Assembly: GCA_030148865.1 (NCBI GenBank)
Contig: JASBSR010000008.1
Span: 1 to 55,472 of the forward strand
Source of the DNA: Gammaproteobacteria bacterium
GTDB taxonomy: Bacteria; Pseudomonadota; Gammaproteobacteria; SZUA-229
Direction: 5' to 3'
Length of the DNA: 55,472 bases
Shown: positions 16,019 to 25,194 of the stretch, in pieces
Layout of the letters: each line of letters opens with the position of its first letter
Position numbering within the stretch: the stretch's first letter is position 1
Notes under the pieces: model-generated
Told to the model about the DNA's origin: nothing
The model's input: the letters and a program-made list of their open reading frames with translations, nothing else
Database searches by the model: none
Made by a program: the position numbers and the translations under genes

Positions 16019-17131
16019 TTACAAATTACGTAAAATCAGCCAGCTGCTGGCGAGTACGATGATCAGAATCGAGCCCGGTTTGAGCACATAACTGCGATAC
16101 CACGGTCGATTGCGCGTGGGTAACCAGAAACTCAGACAGGCCGCGATAAAACTGAGCTGACCAAGTTCGATGCCCAGGTTGAAGCTCACCAGTGCCAGCA
16201 ACGCACCAAAAGGCGGCAATGTCTGCTCTGCCAGTGCCTGTGCAAAACCCATTCCGTGGACCAGACCAAAACAGAATGTCAGCAGATATCGCAGCCTTCC
16301 AGGCTCTGCGTGCCTGAGATTTTCGATACCCACCCAGATGATCGAAATAATGATGGTCGATTCGACGAGGATCGGAGGCAATCGGTACCAGCCCAGCGCC
16401 ACGGTAATGAGTGTGATCGAATGCGCCAGCGTGAACAGAGTAACCTGCGCAGTTAAGGAGCGCACACTGCGACTGGCAAGCAACAGACCGAGAACAAACA
16501 TCAGGTGGTCGTAGCCCTGCGGCAAAATATGAGTAAAGCCGAGGAAAAGATATTCTTTAATCGATGTCCAGTCTAACGCCGGTTGCAACAGAGGCGCATC
16601 GGCAAAACTGAACACCGGACTGTACTGGCGGTTGACCAGCCAGCGACTCATGCTTTTTGTGCCATCACTGCTTTGCATGCTTAGTGCGATGGGCTCTGAA
16701 AAATAAAACTGGCCGTAAAAGCGACCACGCATCTGCTGGCTGCCGGCTGGCAACCGTGTTTCAAATTCAAATTGTGTCAGTGGCCAGCTCATCACATCAA
16801 TAAATGCCGAATGCGGGTCTTTCGGCGTGGCGATGCGTTTTAACTGCCAGGCCAGCAGCTGGCCATCGACTTCGATCTGGATCGCAGCCTGCAGCTGTTG
16901 CACCTGTCTGGAAAACTCCGCATCCTGCATTGGGTCGGCCAGCTGACAAACACGATAATAATTGTCAGCACCACCGAGCTGGTTTTGCAGGTCCACCTGC
17001 ATGGCCAGCTGTGCGCTGCCATCGGCTGCGACACTGAGAGTGGCTCGCGTCATATTGAGCAGATGCGCTGCTGCTGGTTGTGCTTGCCAGAGACCGGCCA
17101 GCGCCAGTACTAACGCAAGCATTATTCGCAT
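16019..17131 (-). CDS. HupE/UreJ-family membrane protein, second copy
   Basis: 370 residues with signal peptide (ATG 17131, MRIMLALVLALAGLW), a soluble periplasmic domain (about 25-190) and a C-terminal six-helix HupE/UreJ_2 domain (THILPQGYDHLMFVLGLLLA; FTLAHSITLITVALG; GLVHGMGFAQAL). It starts 4 bases after the stop of an exported adenine-deaminase-like gene, so the two form an operon. It is a diverged paralogue of the copy at 11.2-12.2 kb. In both places a HupE gene accompanies exported metal-dependent hydrolases, which raises the idea of supplying or loading metal, though this is inference. The transported substrate is unproven. Confidence 0.8.
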   Translation of the reverse strand: MRIMLALVLALAGLWQAQPAAAHLLNMTRATLSVAADGSAQLAMQVDLQNQLGGADNYYRVCQLADPMQDAEFSRQVQQLQAAIQIEVDGQLLAWQLKRIATPKDPHSAFIDVMSWPLTQFEFETRLPAGSQQMRGRFYGQFYFSEPIALSMQSSDGTKSMSRWLVNRQYSPVFSFADAPLLQPALDWTSIKEYLFLGFTHILPQGYDHLMFVLGLLLASRSVRSLTAQVTLFTLAHSITLITVALGWYRLPPILVESTIIISIIWVGIENLRHAEPGRLRYLLTFCFGLVHGMGFAQALAEQTLPPFGALLALVSFNLGIELGQLSFIAACLSFWLPTRNRPWYRSYVLKPGSILIIVLASSWLILRNL

Positions 17132-17135
17132 TGTG

Positions 17136-19013
17136 TTACCAGATGACCGGATGCGTCTCACCTGTGGTGACATTGACGAAACCAACAGGATTACCTTCAT
17201 ACGGTGCTACCAGTTGCCACTTCCACGGTGATGCTGTCAGGAATGCAAAACGCATACGTTCGGGCAGACCCGGTGCATTGATCCATTGCATGGCATCGGC
17301 TGCCTTGTACAACGCTTCAACTTCGGCGGCGACTTCATTCACTGGATGTTGCGACATTAAGCCGGAGATGTTGAGTTTGACTCGTGCGACAACTTTGCCG
17401 CCATTGACCAGCGCCCAGCCACCTTCCATGTCAGCAACCGCATTGACTGCCATGGCCATCGCAGCATCATCATTCCCCAGTGCCCAGATATTATGCAGAT
17501 CATGTGATTGTGAACAGGCCAGTGCAGAGTTCGGGGTAATCGGCCCGACATTCTGCCAGAACATTTTTGAAACGCTGCCCTTACCACTGTAGCGATCGAT
17601 CACCGCCACTTTGCTAATCGACCTGCCGGAATCTGGCAGTACCACGCCATTGGTGACGGGCATTACGGCTTTGATAAAATCCGGTTCAAAATAAAATGGC
17701 TGCATCAGGGCTACGTTTACTTCGCTGCGGCCTGGCGGTGCCTTGATAACAAAATCGTCTGCTACAATTTTGCGGCCGATATTCATGGTCTTGAAAGCCC
17801 ACTCGGGATACGTCACTTTAGTAACAGGCAATAGATAGCGGCCTTTCTCTGCCGCCATCTTGCCATTCGCCATGACACGAGTAATCGCCACTTTGTCCGG
17901 ATCACTGAGAAAAACCAGATCGGCATAACGGCCGGGTGAAATCGAGCCGACCAGGTTATCAACATGAAAATGTCTTGCCGTGTTGTAGCTGCCCATCTGA
18001 TAGGCAATGATCGTCGGGATGCCCGCTTCAATTGCCGTGCGAATATTGTAATCCATCGAACCGAGTTGCAAGGCTGCATGCACGTCGCGATCATCAGTGG
18101 TCACAGAAACATTGGACCAGTCGCTGATGCCCTGCTTGATGAGAAATGGAAATAATTCTGGCGTGGTATTGGCACGCACTTCGAGAAAAACCCCGCGACG
18201 AAGTTTTTCCAGGCCTTCAGCCTGCTGGCGAACTTCATGATCCGATGACAGACATGCAGCTGCGAAAGCATTGATCTCTTCCGCTCCGTAGAGTCCGCTG
18301 CCATGGCCTTCAACCACTGCGCGTTTGTCCCAGGTGGCCTGAATCATTTCCCAGATACGCTGATGCCCCGGTGACTTCGGATTATTCACTGCCGTCCAGT
18401 CCATCACTTCACCGAGCGCAGCAACGCGCTTGTCATAATCGAGAAACTCGCTCATCTCCTTATAACCGTAATAACCACCGCCCTTTTCATACACCGTGGG
18501 CGGTGTGGCTGAGCCTATTGACGGAAATATTTTTAACGGGCTACCAGCGCGTTCTGCCTGTAACCAGAATTCAGCATTGTGGCTGCCAATCACATTTGAA
18601 GTTTCGTGCGAACCCTCCATCGTCCAGGTATTGCCAAACGGGATCACCAGCGAAGCTTCGTATTCAGGAGTGAGGTAACTGCTCTCAATATGCTTGTGCG
18701 ATTCACCAAAACCGGGAACCAGCCACTCTTTGTGCGCCTTTATGATGCGTTTACTGGTGCCGGGCCAGCCATTTCGAGGGCCTGTCCAGGCGATACGATC
18801 ATGCGAAACCACAATATCCTGGTCCTGCAACCACTCGCCTGTTACTACGTTCAGTAACCAGCCGGCCTGCACGATCAGGTCGGCGGGTTCCCGCGCTAGG
18901 GCCACCTGCACCAGTGATTGACGCGTTTTGACTTCGTCACTGAACGGCACGGCGCAAGCCAGCGCAGGGAAAATCAGGCCCAGGATCAGGCCAATAAGTA
19001 AACGGGAATTCAT
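17136..19013 (-). CDS. Exported adenine-deaminase-like amidohydrolase (AdeC family)
   Basis: 625 residues with the adenine deaminase domain plan: composite beta domain, TIM barrel with PGFGESHKHIESSYLTP (the H-x-H pair and the Glu of the AdeC PGxIDxHxHIESS motif), EVMDW, a VEGHG ligand and VSVTTDDRD, then the C-terminal AdeC domain (about 430-610). AdeC converts adenine to hypoxanthine in the cytoplasm. Here a signal peptide is evident (ATG 19013, MNSRLLIGLILGLIFPALA), giving a periplasmic version. The usual Asp in PGxIDxH is replaced (GFGESH). It precedes the second HupE gene. A longer in-frame start at 19079 lacks a signal and is rejected. Confidence 0.82.
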   Translation of the reverse strand: MNSRLLIGLILGLIFPALACAVPFSDEVKTRQSLVQVALAREPADLIVQAGWLLNVVTGEWLQDQDIVVSHDRIAWTGPRNGWPGTSKRIIKAHKEWLVPGFGESHKHIESSYLTPEYEASLVIPFGNTWTMEGSHETSNVIGSHNAEFWLQAERAGSPLKIFPSIGSATPPTVYEKGGGYYGYKEMSEFLDYDKRVAALGEVMDWTAVNNPKSPGHQRIWEMIQATWDKRAVVEGHGSGLYGAEEINAFAAACLSSDHEVRQQAEGLEKLRRGVFLEVRANTTPELFPFLIKQGISDWSNVSVTTDDRDVHAALQLGSMDYNIRTAIEAGIPTIIAYQMGSYNTARHFHVDNLVGSISPGRYADLVFLSDPDKVAITRVMANGKMAAEKGRYLLPVTKVTYPEWAFKTMNIGRKIVADDFVIKAPPGRSEVNVALMQPFYFEPDFIKAVMPVTNGVVLPDSGRSISKVAVIDRYSGKGSVSKMFWQNVGPITPNSALACSQSHDLHNIWALGNDDAAMAMAVNAVADMEGGWALVNGGKVVARVKLNISGLMSQHPVNEVAAEVEALYKAADAMQWINAPGLPERMRFAFLTASPWKWQLVAPYEGNPVGFVNVTTGETHPVIW

Positions 19014-19163
19014 GTTTGGCTCCATCGGAAAAACGACACTAAGCCTTGAAGCGCAATATCCATACCAAATGCTGACCAATTGGTTCAGTTCTTGCTAGGG
19101 ACACTCTGATTAATTCCTCAGATCTGAGATAATACAGAAAACCAGCCGAACGGGAAGCGAGCG

Positions 19164-20117
19164 ATGCGCCAACAGAGTTTTGCCAGCGATGATTTCGAGA
19201 AATTCCGCAAAAAGACCCGCAAGGAAGTCTTTTTGGAAGAGATGGACCATATCATTCCCTGGAAAGCACTGAGCAAGGTGATCAAGCCCTATTACCCCAA
19301 GCCTAAGGGTGCCGGCCGTAGGCCGATTGGGATTCAACGGATGTTACGCATCCATTTTCTCCAGCATTGGTTTGAGTTATCCGACCCGGGTGCCGAAGAA
19401 GCCCTCTATGATTCGCGCGCCATGCGCCAGTTTGTCGGGATTGACCTGGGTAAAGAGCCGGTGCCGGACGAGACCACCATCCTCAACTTCAGGCATTTAA
19501 TGGAACGCCACAACCTGGGCGATGAAATGTTCCGGCTGGTCAATGTATATTTGGCGGAGAACGGCTTGAAGGTGAACCGCGGCACGATCGTGGATGCGAC
19601 GATTATCGATGCGCCCACGTCGACGAAGAACAAAGACAAAGCCCGTGATTCTGACATGCACCAGACGCGTAAAGGTAATCAGTGGTACTTCGAGATGAAG
19701 ACGCATATTGGCGTGGACAACCAAACCAAGCTGATTCATTCGGTTGCCGTCACGGCCGCCAATGTGCATGACTCCCAGCTACTCGGCGACTTATTGCACG
19801 GTGATGAGACACACGTTTGGGGCGATTCCGCGTATGCCGGACAGAAAAGACTGTTGTATGAACAGGCGCCGCAGGCGAAAGACTTCACGCAGAAGAAAGG
19901 CAGCCGTTACCGTAAACTGACCGAGGCCGAGCAATCGGCGAATCGCTACAAGTCGAAAATCCGTTCTCGGGTCGAGCATGTGTTTGGTGTGATGAAGCGC
20001 CAGTTCGGCTTCACCAAAGTCCGGTACCGTGGTCTGGATAAAAATGCGCAGTGTGTTTTCACCAAGTGCGCCCTGGTGAATCTGGTGTTGGCGAAGAAGA
20101 GATTATTGGCCGTTTAA
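19164..20117 (+). CDS. IS5-family transposase
   Basis: 317 residues, the standard length for IS5-group transposases. It has an N-terminal MRQQSFASDDFEKFRKKTRK DNA-binding start, a LRIHFLQHWFELSDPGAEEA segment, and the DDE core with TIVDATIIDAP, then WGDSAYAG, and RSRVEHVFGVMKRQFG with the catalytic Glu. No frameshift is visible, so the element may still be active. ATG at 19164. Confidence 0.93.
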   Translation: MRQQSFASDDFEKFRKKTRKEVFLEEMDHIIPWKALSKVIKPYYPKPKGAGRRPIGIQRMLRIHFLQHWFELSDPGAEEALYDSRAMRQFVGIDLGKEPVPDETTILNFRHLMERHNLGDEMFRLVNVYLAENGLKVNRGTIVDATIIDAPTSTKNKDKARDSDMHQTRKGNQWYFEMKTHIGVDNQTKLIHSVAVTAANVHDSQLLGDLLHGDETHVWGDSAYAGQKRLLYEQAPQAKDFTQKKGSRYRKLTEAEQSANRYKSKIRSRVEHVFGVMKRQFGFTKVRYRGLDKNAQCVFTKCALVNLVLAKKRLLAV

Positions 20118-20139
20118 TAGGACAGTTGCGCCTGAAAAC

Positions 20140-20171
20140 CCTGAATTAACCAAAAACACGGTTAATTCAGG
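20140..20171. terminator. Strong hairpin after the IS5 transposase
   Basis: A perfect 12-base stem, CCTGAATTAACC and GGTTAATTCAGG, with an 8-base loop (20152-20159), starts 22 bases after the transposase stop. It has no immediate U-run (a T-run comes about 13 bases later), so it may be a terminator or part of the IS right end that blocks read-through into the next gene. Confidence 0.5.
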
Positions 20172-20292
20172 AACAAATGCATGCTTTTTTATAGTCACTT
20201 GATCGAGGTTGGCACGTGAAACGAAATAACCTCAATTATTCAGATCTTCCCTAGGTATAGTGGATTGATAACGACGCGGGAGTAAAAATTAA

Positions 20293-21684
20293 ATGAGATC
20301 GTGCAAGCTTATAATATGTATCCTCACACTGTTCTGCTGGCAGTATGCGGCTCAGGCCAGTACCCTGATCAAAAATGCTACCATACTCACTCTGGCGGAA
20401 GGTGACGACAAGCCATTTGTCGGCTACATGGTTTTTGACAAAGGCCATATCATTGCACTCGGCAAAGGCGAGTATCAGGGTAAAGCATCTGATAGCGTAA
20501 TCGATGCCAGCAATAAGATCCTCATGCCAGGGTTTCTCTCCGGCCACAGCCATTTGTGGCAAAGTGCATTTCGCGGCATCGCCGCAGATAAAGAACTGTA
20601 TCCTTGGCTACAGGCCCTGCACTGGACCTATGGTGAATATTTTGACACCGGTGATTTTTATAACTTCACCCTGCACGGCGCTCTGGACCAGCTGACACAT
20701 GGCATCACCACCACGTATAACCATTCGCAACGCCTGAGTGCAACGGAGCCGCACTATCTCGAATCACTGGAGGCGTCACTGGTTGCTGGCCAGCACTTTA
20801 TATTCGGCTACAACGCCAATCTGGCATTAAGCGAAAAAGAACTGCGCAGTACGTTTGCCAACCTGGTCAAAAAAACTGCGGAACTGAAAAAGAAAACCCC
20901 CATGCTGGCTCTGTCGGTCAACGCGGTAGGCTACCATCAGTACCAAGACAAGTTTCCCCTGGAGATGCAGATTGCCAAGCAGTACGGCCTGATTGCACAG
21001 ATACACTATCTTGAACAGTATGAACGCAGGTTTACAGACAGGAAGCAATGGCCCATGTTTATGAAAGACGGCGCGGTCGACAGCAATATTTCCTATGCGC
21101 ATTTTATTCACCCGACCGATAGAATACTGAAAGAGGCTGCTGAGCATGGCGCGTCCATGATCTGGAATCCATTATCAAACGGACGTCTCGCGTCTGGTCT
21201 GTCTGATATACCCAAATATCTGGAAGCAGGCCTGGGTGTCGGTATGGGAGTCGATGGTGCAGCCAGTGCTGACATCGCCGACCCTTTCGAGAACATGCGA
21301 ATGGGTATGTATGCTTTACGCATGCAGCATAAAAATGCCAGTGTCATGGTGCCAATCGAAGTTCTGCGCCTGCACACTTTAAAAACTGCCAAGGTATTAA
21401 AGGTCGATAAGCTGGTAGGCAGCCTTGAACCAGGCAAATATGCAGATTTTCTCATTGTCGACCCCGCCAGGCCGGGTACCGGCGCAGTGTTCGACGCTGC
21501 AGCGACCCTGGTCTTTGCCTGTAGCGCTGCCAATATAGAAGATGTTTATGTCGCGGGTGAAAAACTGGTAGAAAATGGCACTGCCCTGAAATACAACATG
21601 GCAGACATTCAGGCAGAGCTGGTGAAACGCGTCGATCAGATTCGTGGCCAGGCCAAAGCAGATGGTAAAGCCGAAGCGCTGTAG
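20293..21684 (+). CDS. Exported TRZ/ATZ-type amidohydrolase, second paralogue
   Basis: 463 residues, a paralogue of the exported amidohydrolase at 14.5-16 kb. A signal peptide (residues 1 to about 22, cleavage near AAQA-S) precedes a TIM-barrel deaminase with HSH at 85-87 (SGHSHLWQ), the IHYLEQ and AHFIHPTD His ligands and GMGVDGAASAD for the catalytic Asp. It shares the unusual SMIWNPLSNGRLASG segment with its paralogue. The product is probably a nucleobase-type deaminase in the periplasm; the substrate is unknown. A DUF1330 gene follows after 9 bases. The upstream DNA was interrupted by an IS5 element, about 110 bases from the start. Confidence 0.82.
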   Translation: MRSCKLIICILTLFCWQYAAQASTLIKNATILTLAEGDDKPFVGYMVFDKGHIIALGKGEYQGKASDSVIDASNKILMPGFLSGHSHLWQSAFRGIAADKELYPWLQALHWTYGEYFDTGDFYNFTLHGALDQLTHGITTTYNHSQRLSATEPHYLESLEASLVAGQHFIFGYNANLALSEKELRSTFANLVKKTAELKKKTPMLALSVNAVGYHQYQDKFPLEMQIAKQYGLIAQIHYLEQYERRFTDRKQWPMFMKDGAVDSNISYAHFIHPTDRILKEAAEHGASMIWNPLSNGRLASGLSDIPKYLEAGLGVGMGVDGAASADIADPFENMRMGMYALRMQHKNASVMVPIEVLRLHTLKTAKVLKVDKLVGSLEPGKYADFLIVDPARPGTGAVFDAAATLVFACSAANIEDVYVAGEKLVENGTALKYNMADIQAELVKRVDQIRGQAKADGKAEAL

Positions 21685-21693
21685 GAGAATATA

Positions 21694-21996
21694 GTGGCCG
21701 CCTATGTCCTTGTCGATAACAAAATAAATGACCCGGACGGTTACGCGGAGTACCTGCAACTGGTTAGCACTACTGTAGAAAAATATCGTGGCCAGTATCT
21801 GGTCCGTGGTGGCACCATCCCCTACCATGACAGTAACTGGTTACCGGAACGACTGGTAATGATTCGTTTTGAATCAACTAAACAGGCCCTGGCATGGATC
21901 AAAGCGCCCGAGCTAGCAGCCATTCATAACATGCGAAAAAAATATGCTACTTCAAAAATGATCCTCGTCGAAGGATGCAGTGAAACTCAGGCCTGA
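21694..21996 (+). CDS. DUF1330 family protein
   Basis: A 100-residue cytoplasmic ferredoxin-like-fold protein of the DUF1330 (dimeric alpha-beta barrel) family: AAYVLVDNKINDPDGYAEY at the N-terminus, VRGGTI and LPERLVMIRFES in the middle and the ALAWIKAPELAAI helix. The start is a GTG at 21694 with AGGAGA 6 bases before it. It is translationally close to the exported amidohydrolase upstream and probably co-expressed. The family has no defined reaction; its members are often found near catabolic genes. Confidence 0.85.
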   Translation: MAAYVLVDNKINDPDGYAEYLQLVSTTVEKYRGQYLVRGGTIPYHDSNWLPERLVMIRFESTKQALAWIKAPELAAIHNMRKKYATSKMILVEGCSETQA

Positions 21997-21997
21997 C

Positions 21998-22026
21998 GTG
22001 TTCCTGGTTATAGCAACCAGGAACAC
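21998..22026. terminator. Bidirectional hairpin between convergent genes
   Basis: A perfect 12-base stem, GTGTTCCTGGTT and AACCAGGAACAC, with loop ATAGC begins 1 base after the DUF1330 stop and lies 19 bases from the stop of the convergent MBL gene. There is no U-run on either side. Its position between two converging stops supports a shared terminator or mRNA-stabilising stem. Confidence 0.6.
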
Positions 22027-22045
22027 TCTCCGGCCAATCTCTGGT

Positions 22046-23050
22046 CTATTCAGCATATTTTGCTTTTTTGTCCATGTCGGGCAGCTCTGTAATATCCGCT
22101 GGCGGCAGTACTTCGATTTTATCTGTCAGCTTTATCACCGTGCGATCTTCACCGACCAGCAATGGACCGAGGTATGACTCAGCCCGGGTGCGCGCTATCA
22201 GAAGTTTATCGCCAGCCGATCCAGACATGCCTTTTTTAACAATATGCGAATATACCGCCAGCCCAGGTCGGGTGGCATTGAATATTTTCGCAGCCTGCCT
22301 GATCGTGGTGAGCTTGGCCAGTACCGCCTGCATTTCGGGCTTGTGTTCGAACTCGGGCGACATGGCAATAATGTTTTGAATAATTACATCGGCATGGTCA
22401 CCGTATTTGACAAGGTTAGGATGATACGTAGTATCACCCGAAAGCACGACCCTCTTTCCAGCGTGTTCAAAACTGTAGCCATACGCAGGGTTGCCATCGT
22501 GATGTTCTACAGGAAATGCCGTAATGCGTGTCGTGCTATTACTGTAGACAACAGACTCGCCTGTGATCTCGTGCACTTTTATTTTCAATGCTTCAGGATC
22601 ATTGAAAGCATTGGCGCGATGCTGAATATCAAACTGATACATCTGTTGCATACCACTGATCATTGCCTGCGTACCTGTTGGCCCCCAGATATCGTACGGC
22701 GTGGTTCGACCAAGCAGAAACCAGGAAGCCATCCAGAGATTCGGCAGGCCTTCGATATGATCATTGTGCAGATGTGTGTAGAAAATTTTTCTGACATTTA
22801 CCGGATTGGTCCGGGTTTCATACAGTCGCTGCATGACACCGCGACCGCTGTCAAACAAATAGGCTTCACCACCCGCCTGAATCAGGGTTGCCATACTCTG
22901 ACGGTTCCAGCTCATTTCCGGTCCGCCAGTACCAAGCAGGGTGACTTTTACTGTCGCAGCATCTGCCTGACCAGCGGGCGTGTCAGCGAGCGCAGTCTGA
23001 ATATATATTGTTGCTGCCAGCAACAGAGCGCATATTGAATACAGTTTCAT
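22046..23050 (-). CDS. Exported MBL-fold metallohydrolase (AtsA/RNase Z-like)
   Basis: 334 residues with a signal peptide (residues 1 to about 22, ending ...TALAD) and a metallo-beta-lactamase fold: LLGTGGPE, IFYTHLHNDHIEGLP (the HxHxDH zinc motif), PVEHHDGNPAYGY, VLSGDTTYHP and the C-terminal VYSHIV. The closest style is AtsA/RNase-Z-like hydrolases that cut phosphodiesters or sulfate esters. Being exported next to nucleoside-processing enzymes, it may act on cyclic or polymeric nucleotides; this is inference. It is divergent from the nucleoside hydrolase gene (113 bases between starts). Confidence 0.83.
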   Translation of the reverse strand: MKLYSICALLLAATIYIQTALADTPAGQADAATVKVTLLGTGGPEMSWNRQSMATLIQAGGEAYLFDSGRGVMQRLYETRTNPVNVRKIFYTHLHNDHIEGLPNLWMASWFLLGRTTPYDIWGPTGTQAMISGMQQMYQFDIQHRANAFNDPEALKIKVHEITGESVVYSNSTTRITAFPVEHHDGNPAYGYSFEHAGKRVVLSGDTTYHPNLVKYGDHADVIIQNIIAMSPEFEHKPEMQAVLAKLTTIRQAAKIFNATRPGLAVYSHIVKKGMSGSAGDKLLIARTRAESYLGPLLVGEDRTVIKLTDKIEVLPPADITELPDMDKKAKYAE

Positions 23051-23163
23051 TTAATGGTTACCAGTACTATTAGCTAGCACATAGATTGTTTAATGCCCAG
23101 GCCGAACGCCTGATACATAGGTAGTAGCATGTATTACATACAAACGCACATAGACAGTTAAGC

Positions 23164-24252
23164 ATGAGATTCACACAAAGTTTCATCACTCTACTCGCCT
23201 GCATATTATTAATGAACAACGCTGCGGCCTCGCCTGTTATTCTTGATACCGACATGGGTATCGACGACTGGTTTGCCTTGCTCTATCTGGCCAAAAGTCC
23301 CAGCGCCGAACTTAAGGCCATTACCATCGCCTGCAGTGGCGAAACACATTGCACCACAGGCGAGAACAATGCGATCAGTCTTTTAAGTCTGGTAAAAACC
23401 CAAAAACAGATTCCTGTAGCATCGGGGGATGCCTACCCCCTGGATGGCTACTTTGTATTCCCCGCAGCCTGGCGTAAAGACGCCGACACTCTGTCGGGTG
23501 TTACGATTCCGCCTCCCACCTATAAACCCGTAGCGCTGCCAGCGAAACAGCTAATACATCAACAGATAAGTCATAGTATAGAGTCAGTTACTATCGTCGC
23601 TGTTGGCCCTCTGACCAATATAGCCCAATGGCTGCTGGCATATCCAGAAGATGTTAATCATGTCAGCCGTCTTGTCATTATAGGGGGCACACTTGATGCA
23701 AAAGGTAATATTATTGTGCCCGGCTTTACTGACAAACACCCCGGCAAATCCGCGGAGTGGAACTTTTATATCGACCCACTGGCCGCCAGGTTTGTGCTCG
23801 ATAGCTCTCTTCATATCGAGCTAGTCGGGCTCGATGTTACCAATCACGTCAAGGTCAGCCGTGAATATGTCAGCCATTTTCGCCACCTGGCGAAAACACC
23901 AGAAGCACTGTTCGCTGAACAGGTGTACATCAGAAACCAGTGGTTCATCGATTCAGGCGAGTATTATTTCTGGGACGTACTTGCCGCCATCATAAGCACA
24001 CACTCCGAACTCTGTATTCCTGAGTCGACTGCACTGACAGTCAAGCTAGACTATCTGGCCAGTCCGAACTATCTTGCCAGCAGCGATCTCAGCATGCCGG
24101 CCACCCGCTGGGATGGAAAACCCAGATCTCATCTTGCGGCAGCAACGGCGGGAACGATCAGGCGCGGCTCACGCGGCAATAAAGTCGATGTATGCATGAG
24201 AACAAATGCAAACAGGGCCTTTGAGCTTCTCACTAATACGCTGACCAAATGA
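23164..24252 (+). CDS. Exported nucleoside hydrolase (IU-nucleoside hydrolase family)
   Basis: 362 residues. A signal peptide (1 to about 22) is followed directly by VILDTDMGIDDWFALL, the Ca2+-binding DTDxGxDD signature (Asp28, Asp30, Asp34-35). Further marks are VAVGPLTNIAQWL and WNFYIDPLAARFVL (the usual [EA]xNxxxDPxAA region). These enzymes cut the N-glycosidic bond of nucleosides to ribose and base. An exported form implies nucleoside cleavage in the periplasm. The C-terminal His usual in IU-NH enzymes seems replaced in this branch (YYFWDVLAA), so specificity could differ. Convergent with the phosphorylase-like gene. Confidence 0.87.
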   Translation: MRFTQSFITLLACILLMNNAAASPVILDTDMGIDDWFALLYLAKSPSAELKAITIACSGETHCTTGENNAISLLSLVKTQKQIPVASGDAYPLDGYFVFPAAWRKDADTLSGVTIPPPTYKPVALPAKQLIHQQISHSIESVTIVAVGPLTNIAQWLLAYPEDVNHVSRLVIIGGTLDAKGNIIVPGFTDKHPGKSAEWNFYIDPLAARFVLDSSLHIELVGLDVTNHVKVSREYVSHFRHLAKTPEALFAEQVYIRNQWFIDSGEYYFWDVLAAIISTHSELCIPESTALTVKLDYLASPNYLASSDLSMPATRWDGKPRSHLAAATAGTIRRGSRGNKVDVCMRTNANRAFELLTNTLTK

Positions 24253-24259
24253 GTCTAAA

Positions 24260-24276
24260 AAGTACGGACTGTACTT
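24260..24276. terminator. Possible weak bidirectional hairpin
   Basis: AAGTAC-GGACT-GTACTT lies in the 42-base gap between the convergent stops at 24252 and 24295. It is flanked by short A and T runs but has only a 6-base stem. Confidence 0.35.
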
Positions 24277-24294
24277 AAACAGACACACAGACCG

Positions 24295-25125
24295 TTACAG
24301 ATAAGAAGAAACCATGTATGCGGTAAACTTTGCAGCTTCACGCGCAGCAATTGGGCCCAGGCGCAGGTAATCATTGTTCGGCGCTTCCTGCGCAACATTA
24401 CTGCCGGCGCGCACAATCAGATAAGGCACACCAAACGACTCACAGACATGGCCGAGCGGTGCCGATTCCATCTCCATTATATCGGCCTTGAATTTATTAC
24501 GAAGCAGCTCGATTCGACCTTGAGGCACGCCGAATAGATCTGAAGACGCTACTACGCCACGACGTACACGGTTTGTATAGGTAGACCCGTTGGCTGTAAC
24601 GCTCTGTGCCGGGTATGTTTTCATTGCTTCATCAGCTTTCAGCAAATACGATTCTGCAGGCTTGAAATCATTCTCAACTTCCGCACCATTGACCGGGCTA
24701 TTCATCGGACGATAAACCATGCCCTGAGCAGTCAGGCTGCCATAATCATGTTCATAAGCATGTGTCGCGACAATGACATCGCCAGTACGCAGGTCTTTGT
24801 TTATTCGCGCACCAGTACCGGTCATCACCACCAGGCGCGGTTTGAACTGCTGGATAAACAGTGTGGTTGTCATTGCGGTAAAGGTTTTACCGATCCCACC
24901 TATGGCTACCACAACTGGCTTGCCATGCAGTTTTCCCGAATAGTACGGAATGCCCCAGACACTCTGTTTCTTCATGTCTACCAACTGCTCGACGATAACA
25001 GGTATCTCCTGCGGTACCGCACCGAGAATAACGATGGTATCGGACGCCTCGTAATAAGGCGAACCCTCAGCAAAGACCAATTGCGATACCACCAATAGTG
25101 CAAGTAGCGGAAGAAAGCGTTTCAT
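24295..25125 (-). CDS. Exported nucleoside phosphorylase-like protein (PNP/MTAN superfamily)
   Basis: 276 residues with a clear signal peptide (MKRFLPLLALLVVSQLVFAE). The core matches purine/uridine phosphorylase and methylthioadenosine nucleosidase: IVILGAVPQEIPVI, VVAIGGIGKTFTAM, VVMTGTGARINKDLRTGDVI, and the purine-site motif DIMEMESAPLGHV with the Glu-Met-Glu that binds ribose. It ends with the YLIVRAGSNVAQ strand. Cytoplasmic members cut purine nucleosides, MTA or SAH; this one should be periplasmic, where phosphate or water would serve as acceptor. It pairs with the exported nucleoside hydrolase as a second glycosidic-bond enzyme. Confidence 0.83.
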   Translation of the reverse strand: MKRFLPLLALLVVSQLVFAEGSPYYEASDTIVILGAVPQEIPVIVEQLVDMKKQSVWGIPYYSGKLHGKPVVVAIGGIGKTFTAMTTTLFIQQFKPRLVVMTGTGARINKDLRTGDVIVATHAYEHDYGSLTAQGMVYRPMNSPVNGAEVENDFKPAESYLLKADEAMKTYPAQSVTANGSTYTNRVRRGVVASSDLFGVPQGRIELLRNKFKADIMEMESAPLGHVCESFGVPYLIVRAGSNVAQEAPNNDYLRLGPIAAREAAKFTAYMVSSYL

Positions 25126-25194
25126 TTTAATACCTCGTTAACTGTGCATTTAAAATATGGGAAGACAGTGTATAAATTCATCAAAATCAAAATT

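Larger units (their letters stand above)
19098..20180 (+). mobile_element. IS5-family insertion sequence (ends approximate)
   Basis: A single complete IS5-type transposase gene is flanked by imperfect end sequences. The left end has GGGACACTCTGATTAATTCC (starting near 19098); the right end, read inward, has GTTCCTGAATTAACCGTG (near 20173-20156). The shared pattern CTGA(A)TTAA..CC supports terminal repeats, but exact ends and a target duplication were not resolved. It lies between the adenine-deaminase-like gene (minus) and an amidohydrolase gene (plus), so it sits in a shared promoter region and may have changed expression of either. Confidence 0.65.

Noticed and set aside
22244-23038. A long plus-strand open frame inside the MBL gene
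   Set aside because: It is entirely antisense to a well-conserved signal-peptide-bearing metallohydrolase with the HxHxDH motif.
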